Below, one piece after another: positions 34,632 through 43,226 of a stretch of 64,000 bases of DNA. The notes under the pieces are model-generated. The model searched no databases and was not told where the DNA came from. It saw only the letters and a list, made by a program, of their open reading frames with translations. The translations under genes and the position numbers were made by a program. Within the stretch, counting starts at the first letter, position 1. Each line of letters starts with the position of its first letter. The stretch is taken from the NCBI GenBank assembly GCA_028112705.1, contig JAOGYN010000003.1, positions 115,511 through 179,510 of the forward strand. The letters run 5' to 3'. Origin of the DNA: GCA-002712045 sp028112705 (lineage in GTDB: Bacteria; Pseudomonadota; Alphaproteobacteria; Rhodobacterales; Rhodobacteraceae).

Positions 34632-36424
34632 AAGTTGTTGTGCTCGCTCTATCAAAGTCTGGTGAAAATACAGCTAGATCTATAGCAGAGAAATTTGATG
34701 TACCACTTCATGGGCGTATAGATCGAGTTGAAAATGCTAACGTATACTTTGGTAATTCCCTGGAACATATTCGTGATTTATTTTTAGCGGGCTACTCAAT
34801 TGTTGGAGTTTGTGCCAGTGGCATTTTAATTAGAGCGGTCGCCCCATTTATTTCTGATAAAAAAGCTGACCCACCTCTGGTTTCTGTGGCTGAAGATGGT
34901 TCAGTCGTTGTACCACTACTTGGTGGGCATTATGGTGCCAATCGGTTGGCAAAAGATATTGGAAATATTGTAAATGGGATAGCTGCTGTAACCACAGCTG
35001 GTGATATAGCACTTGGAGTTGCCTTAGATGAGCCACCGATTGGTTATTTTTTGCAAAATAGATCTGATGCCAAAGATGTAATGATGAAGCTCTTGTCAGG
35101 AGAGAAAAGAAAAATTATTGGAACTAATATATTTGATTTAAAAAGTAATGACGATGGTGATGTCCTAATAGAAGTAACGTCAAAGCCCACCTTGGGATCA
35201 AAGTCACATCTAGTATATAATCCAAAAAATTGTGTTATTGGGTTGGGCTGTGCAAGGAATACTGATCCGGAAGAATTATGGAATCTTGTAGAAAACACAT
35301 TGATTGAAGAAAATTTAGCAAAAGGGTGTATCGCTGCGGTAGCTTCAATTGATTTGAAAGCAGACGAAATAGCAATCAACGAGGTTGCAAAGAAACTAAA
35401 AGTTCCATTTCTCTTGTTTACAGCTGATCAATTGGAAGAAGAATTCGATCGACTGGAACATCCATCAAAGTTGGTTTTTGATGAGGTTGGTTGCCACGGT
35501 GTGTCAGAAGGAGCTGCACTGGCATGTTCTGGGCAAAAAGGAAGCTTAATGGTTCCAAAAAAGAAAACACAAAATGCAACTATTGCTATTGCTGGAACTC
35601 AAGCTCCACTAGATCACTTGTTTGGCAGTCCACGGGGAAGATTGGCAATCGTTGGTATTGGGCCTGGGCAATCAAGCTGGCGCACCCCAGAAGCAACTCG
35701 ATTAATAGCAGATTCTGAAGAATTGGTTGGCTATAGCTTATATTTAGATTTGTTGGGCCCACTGACTTTTGGGAAAGATAGGTCTGATTTTCCACTTGGG
35801 GGAGAAGAGGAACGCTGTCGATATGCATTAGAACAGGCGGGAAAGGGTAAGAGGGTTTCTTTAATCTGCTCTGGAGATGCCGGAATATATGCAATGGGCG
35901 CTCTGGTGTTCGAATTGCTTGATAGATCGAAAGAGAATTTGGGAGTTTCAGATGCTGCTCGCCGAGTAGAGGTGGTTTGTACCCCTGGTGTTTCTGCATT
36001 GCAGGGTGCCGCGGCAAGGGCTGGCGCTCCTTTAGGGCATGATTTTTGCGCTATTTCTTTGTCCGACCTTCTCACTCCAAGAGAAGATATTATAAAACGA
36101 ATTGAGGCTGCCGCTTATGGGGATTTTGTTATCGCATTTTATAACCCTGTTTCTTTAAATAGACGAACCTTATTGAAGGGGGCAAAAGAAACCCTACTTA
36201 AGCACAGACCGGGTGTTACGCCTGTTTTATTAGCAAAAAATTTGGGACGCACAAATGAAACCCTTTTGTATCGTAAATTAGAGGATTTGCGAGTCGATGA
36301 GGTGGATATGTTGACTGTGGTAATTGTTGGATCATCGAATTCAAAAATTGTTGAACTTGGTGGTGGACCTAGGATGTATACTCCACGTGGTTATGCTCGA
36401 AAAATAGATGGTGATTTGGCTTGA
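34622..36424 (+). CDS. cobJ: CbiG-CobJ fusion: cobalt-precorrin-5A hydrolase plus precorrin-3B C17-methyltransferase
   Basis: Two enzymes in one chain of 600 residues. Residues 1-200 match the CbiG N-terminal and middle regions (SGILIRAVAPFISDKKADPP, LLGGHYGANRLAKDI). Residues 204-325 match the CbiG C-terminal domain (VIGLGCARNTDPEEL, ASIDLKADE). From 339 a tetrapyrrole methylase begins (RLAIVGIGPGQ), with CSGDAGIYAMGALVFEL and FYNPVSLNRR, the CobJ/CbiH signature. CbiG opens the ring-contraction lactone in the cobalt-early route, so its fusion to the ring-contracting methylase is functionally sensible. The start is TTG with GGAG seven bases upstream, overlapping cobI. Confidence 0.92.
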   Translation: MVVKVVVLALSKSGENTARSIAEKFDVPLHGRIDRVENANVYFGNSLEHIRDLFLAGYSIVGVCASGILIRAVAPFISDKKADPPLVSVAEDGSVVVPLLGGHYGANRLAKDIGNIVNGIAAVTTAGDIALGVALDEPPIGYFLQNRSDAKDVMMKLLSGEKRKIIGTNIFDLKSNDDGDVLIEVTSKPTLGSKSHLVYNPKNCVIGLGCARNTDPEELWNLVENTLIEENLAKGCIAAVASIDLKADEIAINEVAKKLKVPFLLFTADQLEEEFDRLEHPSKLVFDEVGCHGVSEGAALACSGQKGSLMVPKKKTQNATIAIAGTQAPLDHLFGSPRGRLAIVGIGPGQSSWRTPEATRLIADSEELVGYSLYLDLLGPLTFGKDRSDFPLGGEEERCRYALEQAGKGKRVSLICSGDAGIYAMGALVFELLDRSKENLGVSDAARRVEVVCTPGVSALQGAAARAGAPLGHDFCAISLSDLLTPREDIIKRIEAAAYGDFVIAFYNPVSLNRRTLLKGAKETLLKHRPGVTPVLLAKNLGRTNETLLYRKLEDLRVDEVDMLTVVIVGSSNSKIVELGGGPRMYTPRGYARKIDGDLA

Positions 36425-36942
36425 TGGAAAAGGTGTCCCATCAACTTCTAAGTCAAGGAGCTTCAGGTGATCTTAGTCAAAACCTGATGTCATATAAAGA
36501 GTTAGTTGTTTTTGCTAATGCCCGTAATGAGCGTAGAATGCAAAATAGTAAAATTGGAAGAATGATATCAAATTATGAGAAATTTGAATTAGATTTAAAT
36601 GAGGCAAGGGTAAGATGGCTTGTTGGTGACAACGTAAATGTATCCTTAGATTGCCAAATTGTTGGTACTAGAACTAGGGACGGACAGTTTCTATGGGCAT
36701 GGGGTCATCCTTCAGTACCGGAAAAGTCTCGAATTGCAGCGGAAAAAGTTCAGATATTTGCAAATAAGCAGAAATTAATTGATTTAATGGAGCGTAAGGC
36801 GATCATTTCACAAAGTGTTGCGAAGGATTTTTCAAATATAACTGCATTTTTAAACGAGGCAGATGGTACTTGGGTGGGAAATTATGGCGATGGTGAAGTG
36901 TATTTGGTTTATTATGAAAATTCAAAAGTGGATAAAGAATGA
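36424..36942 (+). CDS. DUF6882-like protein of unknown function in the cob operon
   Basis: A 172-residue soluble protein. The motif GQFLWAWGHPSVPE (87-100) and the helical segment after it resemble DUF6882-type proteins; I have only pattern memory for this. No catalytic motif is obvious. The ATG overlaps the CobJ stop (TGATG) and its own end overlaps the cobM start, so its translation is coupled on both sides to corrin-ring methylases. Candidate roles are a cofactor-handling, chaperone or missing pathway step (CobK/CobF/CbiD are not in the window), all inference. Confidence 0.6.
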   Translation: MEKVSHQLLSQGASGDLSQNLMSYKELVVFANARNERRMQNSKIGRMISNYEKFELDLNEARVRWLVGDNVNVSLDCQIVGTRTRDGQFLWAWGHPSVPEKSRIAAEKVQIFANKQKLIDLMERKAIISQSVAKDFSNITAFLNEADGTWVGNYGDGEVYLVYYENSKVDKE

Positions 36943-37730
36943 CAGTTTATTTTATTGGCGCTGGTCCAGGTGATCCTGATTTAATTACGGTAAAGGGGCT
37001 TAGAAAAATACAAGAATGTGAAGTGTGTCTCTATGCCGGATCTTTAGTTCCAGAGGATGTAGTTAAAACCGTTAAACCGGGAACATTGGTCATGGATACA
37101 GCCCCGATGACGTTAGATCAAACGCACAGTGCTATAGAAAGAGCACATAAAAATGGACACAATATATCAAGAGTACATTCAGGAGATCCGTCTTTATATG
37201 GTGCGATAGCGGAGCAAATAAGAAGATTAGTTAAATCTAAAATACCTTTTGAAATCATACCAGGTGTTCCAGCCTACGCAGCAATGGCTGCTGCAATGAA
37301 GCAAGAATTAACAATACCAGAAGTGGCTCAATCAATTGTGCTAACCAGAACTTCAATGAAATCTACTGGAATGCCTCCAAATGAAACTATTGAAAACTTT
37401 GCAAAAACTGGCACTACCTTAGCTATACATCTTTCAATAAGAAATATGCGCAAACTGGAACGTGAGTTAACACCGTATTATGGGGCAGAATGTCCGGTAG
37501 TAGTGGGGTATCGCCTAACATGGCCTGATGAGTTGCTTATAAGGGGTACCTTATCAAATATAAGAAAGAAGGTACGTGACGCAAAGATTACTCGTACTGC
37601 TTTAATCATGATTGGACCTGCATTAGACGAGAATATTCTATTTAACGATAGTGCTCTTTATGACTCAACAAAGCCGCATGTTTTGCGCCCTGTTAGTGGT
37701 ATAGAGTTAGAAGAGCCAAATAATACATAG
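36939..37730 (+). CDS. cobM: Precorrin-4 C11-methyltransferase (CobM/CbiF)
   Basis: Tetrapyrrole methylase adding a methyl at C11. Starts MTVYFIGAGPGDPDLITVKG; then CLYAGSLVPE, VHSGDPSLYGAIAEQ, EIIPGVPAYAAMAAAM and VVVGYRLTWPDE, all diagnostic for CobM/CbiF. At 263 residues it is a normal length. It overlaps the previous gene by four bases and is the last recognisable gene of the cob operon. CobK, the cobaltochelatase CobNST, CobB and CobQ are not in the window. Confidence 0.96.
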   Translation: MTVYFIGAGPGDPDLITVKGLRKIQECEVCLYAGSLVPEDVVKTVKPGTLVMDTAPMTLDQTHSAIERAHKNGHNISRVHSGDPSLYGAIAEQIRRLVKSKIPFEIIPGVPAYAAMAAAMKQELTIPEVAQSIVLTRTSMKSTGMPPNETIENFAKTGTTLAIHLSIRNMRKLERELTPYYGAECPVVVGYRLTWPDELLIRGTLSNIRKKVRDAKITRTALIMIGPALDENILFNDSALYDSTKPHVLRPVSGIELEEPNNT

Positions 37731-37807
37731 AGAAATATTAAATAATCTGAAGTTTTCGCTTGATTTTTTTTATTTTGAGTGGCCCATTTAACTTGGGGAA
37801 CATTTTA

Positions 37808-38152
37808 ATGATTTATGACTTACCAAAAGATGTTATGGACGGTTTGCAAAAAGCTAGGCAAGCAGATTACTCTAGAAAAAATAGATTAAGAATAATGGTT
37901 GGAGACTCTATTTTTCCAATATTACGTTATTGGGAAACTGGTTTTTCATTAGATGCAAAGGTTTCCCCCATATTACGAGGCCTAATAGACATTTACGATG
38001 GCGCTACTCATATATCTCAAGGCTTAATTATTTTATCTTCTATAAAAGGAGATGAACGTATTTTTGAATTTAAGCGCAATACTCATGCAGTAGATAAAGC
38101 ACCATTAGATTTTGAGAAAGAAAATGGAAAACCTGTAGCCTTACTCCAGTAA
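37808..38152 (+). CDS. Conserved hypothetical protein
   Basis: A 114-residue soluble protein starting MIYDLPKDVMDGLQKARQ, with the block RIMVGDSIFPILRYWETGFS and a C-terminal part containing EFKRNTHAVDKAPLDFE. I recall similar small proteins in Rhodobacterales but no function. The start chosen has GGGGAA upstream; the open frame extends further upstream without support. It stands alone between the cob operon and the D-glutamate operon. Confidence 0.7.
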   Translation: MIYDLPKDVMDGLQKARQADYSRKNRLRIMVGDSIFPILRYWETGFSLDAKVSPILRGLIDIYDGATHISQGLIILSSIKGDERIFEFKRNTHAVDKAPLDFEKENGKPVALLQ

Positions 38153-38202
38153 GACACATAATTTTTACACGAATCTCAGATAGACATTCATACGACAATA
38201 TG

Positions 38203-38221
38203 ATTAATTATTAAAATTAAT
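38203..38221. promoter_or_regulatory. Inverted repeat upstream of dgcN
   Basis: ATTAATT (38203-38209) and AATTAAT (38215-38221) form 7-bp arms around ATTAA, flanked by two copies of ATGATTA (38200 and 38224). It lies about 130 bp before dgcN in a 197-bp intergenic region and could be an operator. The sequence is almost pure A and T, so the evidence is weak. I see nothing else in this gap. Confidence 0.2.
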
Positions 38222-38349
38222 TTATGATTATGAGTCAATAAAGCGAATAAAATTCTAAAAATCTTTATATTTTTGTTAATATTCAGAGGATATTCTTTAG
38301 AAAATTTGTTAATCGTTATAGCGAAAGTTTGAATTTTAGGAGAAAAAAA

Positions 38350-39351
38350 ATGATTAAGACCCCTTATTTATTGTTTCTAGGCGATGCTCCAGATGCTTTA
38401 GCTGCAAAGGTGGCACAAGGTATAAAAGATTGGAGACCAGACGCGAGTATTGGACAGCTTCGAATGTCTGGATGTAAAGCTGATATGGGATTGCCTGAGA
38501 TGTCACTAGAGTCTGCTAAAGAAGCAGGTGCTAAGACGTTAGTTATAGGGGTGGCTAACAGAGGTGGTATTATTTCAGATGCTTGGAGGAAAGTTTTGAT
38601 TCAAGCGTTAAATGCTGGTTTTGACATAGCGAGTGGGTTACATAATTTATTGATAGATGAGCCTGAATTAGTTAATGCAGCAAAAATAAATAAATGTCAG
38701 TTACATGATGTTCGAGTTCCAACTGTAGACTATCCAATAGCCAATGGAAAAAAGAGAACAGGTAAGCGCTGCCTTGCTGTTGGAACTGATTGCTCAGTTG
38801 GAAAGATGTATACAGCTTTAGCAATGGATAAAGAGATGCATCGTCGTGGGTTGAAATCTACGTTTCGTGCAACTGGTCAAACTGGTATCTTAATAACCGG
38901 AAATGGTGTGCCGTTGGATGCGGTAATTGCTGATTTTATGGCGGGTTCAGTTGAGTATCTAACGCCCAACAATGATAGTGATCATTGGGATATGATAGAG
39001 GGTCAGGGGTCACTATATCATGTATCTTATTCTGGGGTCACGATGGCCTTGGTACATGGTGGTCAACCAGATGCACTAATATTGTGTCATGAGCCAACTA
39101 GAGAGCACATGCGTGGGTTGCCTGAATATCAACAACCTTCCTTGAAAGAATTGCAAGAAGTGGCGCTGACATTAGCTCTTGTTGCAAACCCTAAATGCAA
39201 AGTAATAGGCATTTCTGTAAATACTCAGCATATGTCTGAAGCTAGTGCAATCAAGTATCTTGAATCTCTAGAAAATGAATTTGAAATGCCAGCGGTGGAT
39301 CCATTTAGACTTGGTGCAGGTCAATTATGTGATGCTTTAGAAAAAATATAA
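38350..39351 (+). CDS. dgcN: D-glutamate N-acetyltransferase DgcN (DUF1611 family)
   Basis: DUF1611 protein matching DgcN, which N-acetylates D-glutamate as the first step of D-glutamate catabolism in marine bacteria (published family knowledge). The nucleotide/CoA-type P-loop is GTDCSVGK at 145-152. FRATGQTGILITGNGVPLDA and LVHGGQPDALILCHEPTR are conserved blocks. ATG 38350 has AGGAG eight bases upstream and gives 333 residues; an upstream TTG at 38329 is unlikely. dgcA follows 46 bp downstream. Confidence 0.88.
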   Translation: MIKTPYLLFLGDAPDALAAKVAQGIKDWRPDASIGQLRMSGCKADMGLPEMSLESAKEAGAKTLVIGVANRGGIISDAWRKVLIQALNAGFDIASGLHNLLIDEPELVNAAKINKCQLHDVRVPTVDYPIANGKKRTGKRCLAVGTDCSVGKMYTALAMDKEMHRRGLKSTFRATGQTGILITGNGVPLDAVIADFMAGSVEYLTPNNDSDHWDMIEGQGSLYHVSYSGVTMALVHGGQPDALILCHEPTREHMRGLPEYQQPSLKELQEVALTLALVANPKCKVIGISVNTQHMSEASAIKYLESLENEFEMPAVDPFRLGAGQLCDALEKI

Positions 39352-39397
39352 TTATTTGTAATAGAGATGTATTCAATTAGAAGAATGGAAAATAATT

Positions 39398-40366
39398 ATG
39401 GTAATTACCGTTAGTTCAGATATTTTCAAACTTGCAAAGGTATTTACAATCTCACGTGGTTCCCGAACTGAAGCCAAAGTTTTGACTGTAAGAATTTTGA
39501 AGGATGGTATTACGGGCTGGGGTGAATGTGTCCCCTATAGCAGGTATAATGAAACATTAGATAGTGTGGAGAGACAGATAAAAGGTCTTTCGATGGGAAT
39601 TAATAGAGTGAGCTTATTGGGTGAACTGCCAGCTGGTGCCGCTCGAAATGCAGTTGATTGCGCCTTGTGGGATCTTGAGGCCAAATCTAAAAATAAACGC
39701 GTCTGGGAAATTTTAAATCTAAAAATTCCAATGCCACAAATTACTGCTTATACATTGTCTTTGGGAACGCCTGAAAATATGTATAACCAATCTATTGAAA
39801 ATAATTATCGACCATTACTTAAAATTAAATTGGGTGGTGGAGAAGAAGATATTGCGCGTATTGAACAGGTGAGGTTGGGCGCACCAAATTCCAGAATTAT
39901 TGTGGATGCAAATGAGGGATGGTCGCTGGAACTTTATCGGGAATTAGCACCTGTTTTGCTAAGGTTGGGTGTGGAAATGGTTGAGCAACCCTTTCCTTCG
40001 CATCAAGATGATGCACTGTTAGAAATTGAACGAGTTTTACCAGTTTGTGCGGATGAAAGCTGTCATGATAGAGGGAGTTTAGAAAACCTCCATGGAAAAT
40101 ATGATATAGTTAATATCAAGCTTGATAAGACTGGTGGTTTAACAGAAGCACTTGAGCTTCGCTCAGCTGCTCAAAAAGCTGGTTATAAAGTTATGGTGGG
40201 CTGCATGGTTGGTTCCTCACTTGCTATGGCTCCAGCTACTTTAATAGCGCAAGGTGTTGATTTTACTGATCTTGATGGACCATTATTGTTAGCAGAAGAT
40301 CGAAAAAATCCATTAAAATATAATGAAAATGGGGTTTACCCACCAGAAAAAGAACTTTGGGGATAG
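39398..40366 (+). CDS. dgcA: N-acetyl-D-glutamate racemase DgcA (enolase superfamily)
   Basis: Related to dipeptide epimerases (muconate-lactonizing subgroup). LLKIKLGGG carries a KxK-type catalytic lysine pair, VDANEGW, EQPF and CADESCHD supply the three metal-binding acids, and NIKLDKTGGL holds the opposite lysine. Pairing with dgcN identifies it as DgcA rather than an Ala-Glu epimerase. At 322 residues it is a normal length. Its end lies eight bases before the aminotransferase start. Confidence 0.88.
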   Translation: MVITVSSDIFKLAKVFTISRGSRTEAKVLTVRILKDGITGWGECVPYSRYNETLDSVERQIKGLSMGINRVSLLGELPAGAARNAVDCALWDLEAKSKNKRVWEILNLKIPMPQITAYTLSLGTPENMYNQSIENNYRPLLKIKLGGGEEDIARIEQVRLGAPNSRIIVDANEGWSLELYRELAPVLLRLGVEMVEQPFPSHQDDALLEIERVLPVCADESCHDRGSLENLHGKYDIVNIKLDKTGGLTEALELRSAAQKAGYKVMVGCMVGSSLAMAPATLIAQGVDFTDLDGPLLLAEDRKNPLKYNENGVYPPEKELWG

Positions 40367-40374
40367 GAGTTAAG

Positions 40375-41226
40375 ATGAGTCGACTAGTTTATGTTAATGG
40401 AGAATATCTTTTTGAAGAGAAAGCAACTGTATCAATTTTTGATCGTGGCTTCCTCATGGCCGATGCTGTTTATGAAGTGACATCTGTTTTAGATGGTAAA
40501 TTGTTAGAATTTGAAGGACATTTGAAAAGATTGAAAAGATCCTTGTCTGAGTTAGATATGCCTGAGCCAGCAGAAATTGATAATCTTCTTGATATACATC
40601 GGAAGTTGGTGAGAGATAATAATGTTGATCAAGGTGGTGTTTACTTGCAGGTGACCCGTGGGGTTGCGGACCGAGATTTTATTTATCCAAAAAATGTTAA
40701 ACCAACATTAATTATGTTTACTCAATCAAAAGACATTTTAGGGTCAGAATTAGTAGAGAAGGGTATGAAAGTAATATCAATTGCTGATTTACGTTGGGGG
40801 CGGAGAGATATAAAAACCGTACAGTTGTTATATCCATCTATGGGTAAAATGATGGCTAAATCAGCTAATTGTGATGATGCGTGGATGGTAGAGGATGGGT
40901 ATATTACTGAAGGAACCTCAAATAACGCTTATATAGTTGTAGATAATAAAATTATAACACGAGAGCTATCTAATGATATTTTACATGGTATTACTCGAGA
41001 CTCAGTTTTGCGTTATGCCAAAGAAGCTCAAATGGAAATTGATGAAAGACCGTTTTCAGTAGAGGAAGTTAAGTCTGCGGATGAAGCATTCATTACTTCT
41101 GCATCTACTTTTGTCATGCCTGTTGTTGAGATGGATGGTACGTCTATCGGAGGAGGGCAACCTGGTGGAGTATCAAAAAGATTGAGAGAAATTTATATAG
41201 AAGAAAGCCGAAAAAAGGCAATTTAA
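40375..41226 (+). CDS. dat: D-amino-acid aminotransferase (class IV)
   Basis: Fold-type IV PLP aminotransferase. VNGEYLFEEKATVSIFDRGF at the start, VYLQVTRGVADRDF, the PLP lysine in WGRRDIKTVQLL, and EGTSNNAYIV are typical of D-alanine/D-amino-acid transaminases; branched-chain and ADC-lyase relatives are less likely given the RDIK context. ATG 40375 has TAGGAG upstream and gives 283 residues. Placed with dgcN-dgcA, it would supply or consume D-glutamate by exchange with other D-amino acids. Confidence 0.9.
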   Translation: MSRLVYVNGEYLFEEKATVSIFDRGFLMADAVYEVTSVLDGKLLEFEGHLKRLKRSLSELDMPEPAEIDNLLDIHRKLVRDNNVDQGGVYLQVTRGVADRDFIYPKNVKPTLIMFTQSKDILGSELVEKGMKVISIADLRWGRRDIKTVQLLYPSMGKMMAKSANCDDAWMVEDGYITEGTSNNAYIVVDNKIITRELSNDILHGITRDSVLRYAKEAQMEIDERPFSVEEVKSADEAFITSASTFVMPVVEMDGTSIGGGQPGGVSKRLREIYIEESRKKAI

Positions 41227-41231
41227 ATTTG

Positions 41232-42386
41232 ATGGATGTTCTAGTTATTGGTGCGGGACCAGCGGGGCTTATGGCTGCAGAAGTTTTGGCTTCGCGTGGA
41301 CGTGAAGTTACTATTGTTGATTCAAAGCCATCTTTTGGTCGTAAGTTTTTAATGGCTGGAAAATCCGGTCTTAATATAACTAAAGAAGAGTCTTTTGATT
41401 GCTTTATGCAGAGCTTTAGAGAAGATAAGATAAAACTCGAACCAATATTGAAAGTGTTTGGACCTGAACAAATTAAGAAATGGGTTCAAGACCTAGGGCA
41501 AGAAATATTTGTTGGCTCTACAGGCAGGATTTTTCCAAAATCAATGAAAGCATCTCCTTTACTCAGGGCATGGTTGCAAAGACTTAAAGAATATGGCGTG
41601 AGGTTTGAAACCAACCATAAATGGATTGATTGGGACGATAGTTTCGTTTTTGATACGCCAAGTGGTAAAAGGCTTTTCAAACCTAAGACTGTTATTTTGG
41701 CTCTTGGTGGTTCAAGTTGGTCTAAATTGGGTTCAGATGGAAAATGGGATAAAATACTTAAGGCAAGAAAAATTAATCTAAATCAGTTTAAGCCAACAAA
41801 TGTTGGTATTAGAGTCGATTGGTCTAAATTTATGCATAAATATGCTGGGGAGCCACTAAAGAATATAAAAATGTCTTCTGGAGATTTGGTAATTAAAGGC
41901 GAAGCAATGGTTACTGAAAGTGGACTGGAGGGTGGTGGCATTTATGAATTAAGTGCGTCTTTACGAGATGGTGGTAATCTTGCAATCGATATGTTTCCAA
42001 ATTCAAATCTAAATCATATAATTTCATTATTATCTAAATCTCAGAAAAAAAATAGCATTGGAAACCATTTAAGAAAAACATTGAAATTAAAAGGTGTGAG
42101 GTTGGCTTTGGTTAATGAGTTTCTTCGACCGTTTCCATCAGACGTCAAAACATTGGCGCGCTCACTTAAACATTTGGAAATAAATTATTTAGGAACACAA
42201 CCCATTGATCAGGCAATTTCAACATCAGGGGGCGTTCCTTTTGCGGCTTTAGATGAAAACTTAATGTTGAGAGAAGAGCCACAAGTTTTTTGTGTGGGTG
42301 AAATGATCGACTGGGATGCCCCAACTGGGGGCTATTTGCTTACTGCATGTATTTCAACTGGATATTGGGTTGGATTAAATGCCTGA
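41232..42386 (+). CDS. FAD-dependent flavoprotein of the HI0933/PP_4765 type
   Basis: BaiN/HI0933-like flavoprotein. The Rossmann GAGPAGLMAAEVLASRG sits at the N terminus, GRKFLMAGKSGLNIT is the second conserved block, and the C-terminal QAISTSGGVPFAAL...GEMIDWDAPTGGYLL matches the family. At 384 residues it fits the TIGR03862-type subgroup. The reaction is unknown. It starts five bases after the dat stop, so it may be part of the D-amino-acid operon, though such genes occur in many contexts. Confidence 0.85.
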   Translation: MDVLVIGAGPAGLMAAEVLASRGREVTIVDSKPSFGRKFLMAGKSGLNITKEESFDCFMQSFREDKIKLEPILKVFGPEQIKKWVQDLGQEIFVGSTGRIFPKSMKASPLLRAWLQRLKEYGVRFETNHKWIDWDDSFVFDTPSGKRLFKPKTVILALGGSSWSKLGSDGKWDKILKARKINLNQFKPTNVGIRVDWSKFMHKYAGEPLKNIKMSSGDLVIKGEAMVTESGLEGGGIYELSASLRDGGNLAIDMFPNSNLNHIISLLSKSQKKNSIGNHLRKTLKLKGVRLALVNEFLRPFPSDVKTLARSLKHLEINYLGTQPIDQAISTSGGVPFAALDENLMLREEPQVFCVGEMIDWDAPTGGYLLTACISTGYWVGLNA

Positions 42387-42389
42387 GAA

Positions 42390-42932
42390 TTAAATTACCT
42401 CATAAGAACCACTTTTAAGATTGTTTAATTTCCATTCCCCAACCTGAGCTCTTATTAAGCGCAAAGTTGGATGTCCAACGGATGCAGTCATTCTCCTAAC
42501 TTGGCGATTTCTACCTTCAGAAATTATAATTTCGAGCCATTGTACCGGTATACTTTTTCTCTCTCTAATTGGAGGAATTCGTGACCATAACTGTTCTGGT
42601 TGATTAATTTTTCTAACTTTTGCTTTTGAGGTAATTCCGTCCTTTAATATCACCCCTGCACTCAATTTTTCTAAACTTCCCTCAGTAACCGTTCCCTCTA
42701 CTTGTACCCAATATGTTTTTTCCATTTTATATTTGGGATCACTTATTCTGGATTGTAGGTACCCTTGATCTGTTAAAATTAACAATCCTTCACTATCTTT
42801 ATCTAATCTACCTGCCGGGTAAACATTTGAAATACTTATGTAATTGGATAAATTATTTCGCTCATGAGATTGAATATTATTGTCAGTAAATTGAGATAAA
42901 ACATTGAAGGGCTTGTTAAACAAAATAATCAT
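42390..42932 (-). CDS. rluE: Ribosomal large subunit pseudouridine synthase, RluE-like
   Basis: RsuA-family pseudouridine synthase without an S4 domain: it begins directly with ILFNKPFNVLSQF. The catalytic aspartate is in YPAGRLDKDSEGLLILTDQG. ISEGRNRQVRRMTASVGHPTLRL is the second family block. At 180 residues it fits RluE, which modifies U2457 of 23S rRNA. It converges on the flavoprotein gene with a three-base gap. Confidence 0.88.
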   Translation of the reverse strand: MIILFNKPFNVLSQFTDNNIQSHERNNLSNYISISNVYPAGRLDKDSEGLLILTDQGYLQSRISDPKYKMEKTYWVQVEGTVTEGSLEKLSAGVILKDGITSKAKVRKINQPEQLWSRIPPIRERKSIPVQWLEIIISEGRNRQVRRMTASVGHPTLRLIRAQVGEWKLNNLKSGSYEVI

Positions 42933-43017
42933 AAATTTATAAATATCTCATTAACTAACTCAATTCCATCTATTTTAGCTTGCCTTTTTTTTTAAATTTT
43001 GCAACAACAACCTTGTT

Positions 43018-43153
43018 CTCAGGGCGGGGTGTAATTCCCTACCGGCGGTAAGCAAACTATTTGTAAGCCCGCGAGCGCTTTGACAATGTCAAAGGTCAGC
43101 AGATCTGGTTAAAATCCAGAGCCGACGGTTAAAGTCCGGATGGAAGAGAATGG
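43018..43153 (+). ncRNA. FMN riboswitch (RFN element)
   Basis: The conserved segments appear in order: AGGGCGGGGTGTAATTCCCT, ACCGGCGGTAAG, AGCCCGCGAGCG, GGTCAGCAGATCTGGT, TCCAGAGCCGACGGTTAAAG and TCCGGATGGAAGAGAATG. This is a complete RFN aptamer of about 136 nt. It ends 73 nt before ribH. CCTT (43191) can pair with AAGG near the Shine-Dalgarno, so control is probably at translation initiation; I see no terminator U-tract. Confidence 0.97.
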
Positions 43154-43226
43154 TAGGGCTTAGCTAGTATGCTTTTCCTGACCGTTATCGCCTTGGGTGA
43201 CGTGTCTTTGAAGGAAGGGAAATACT

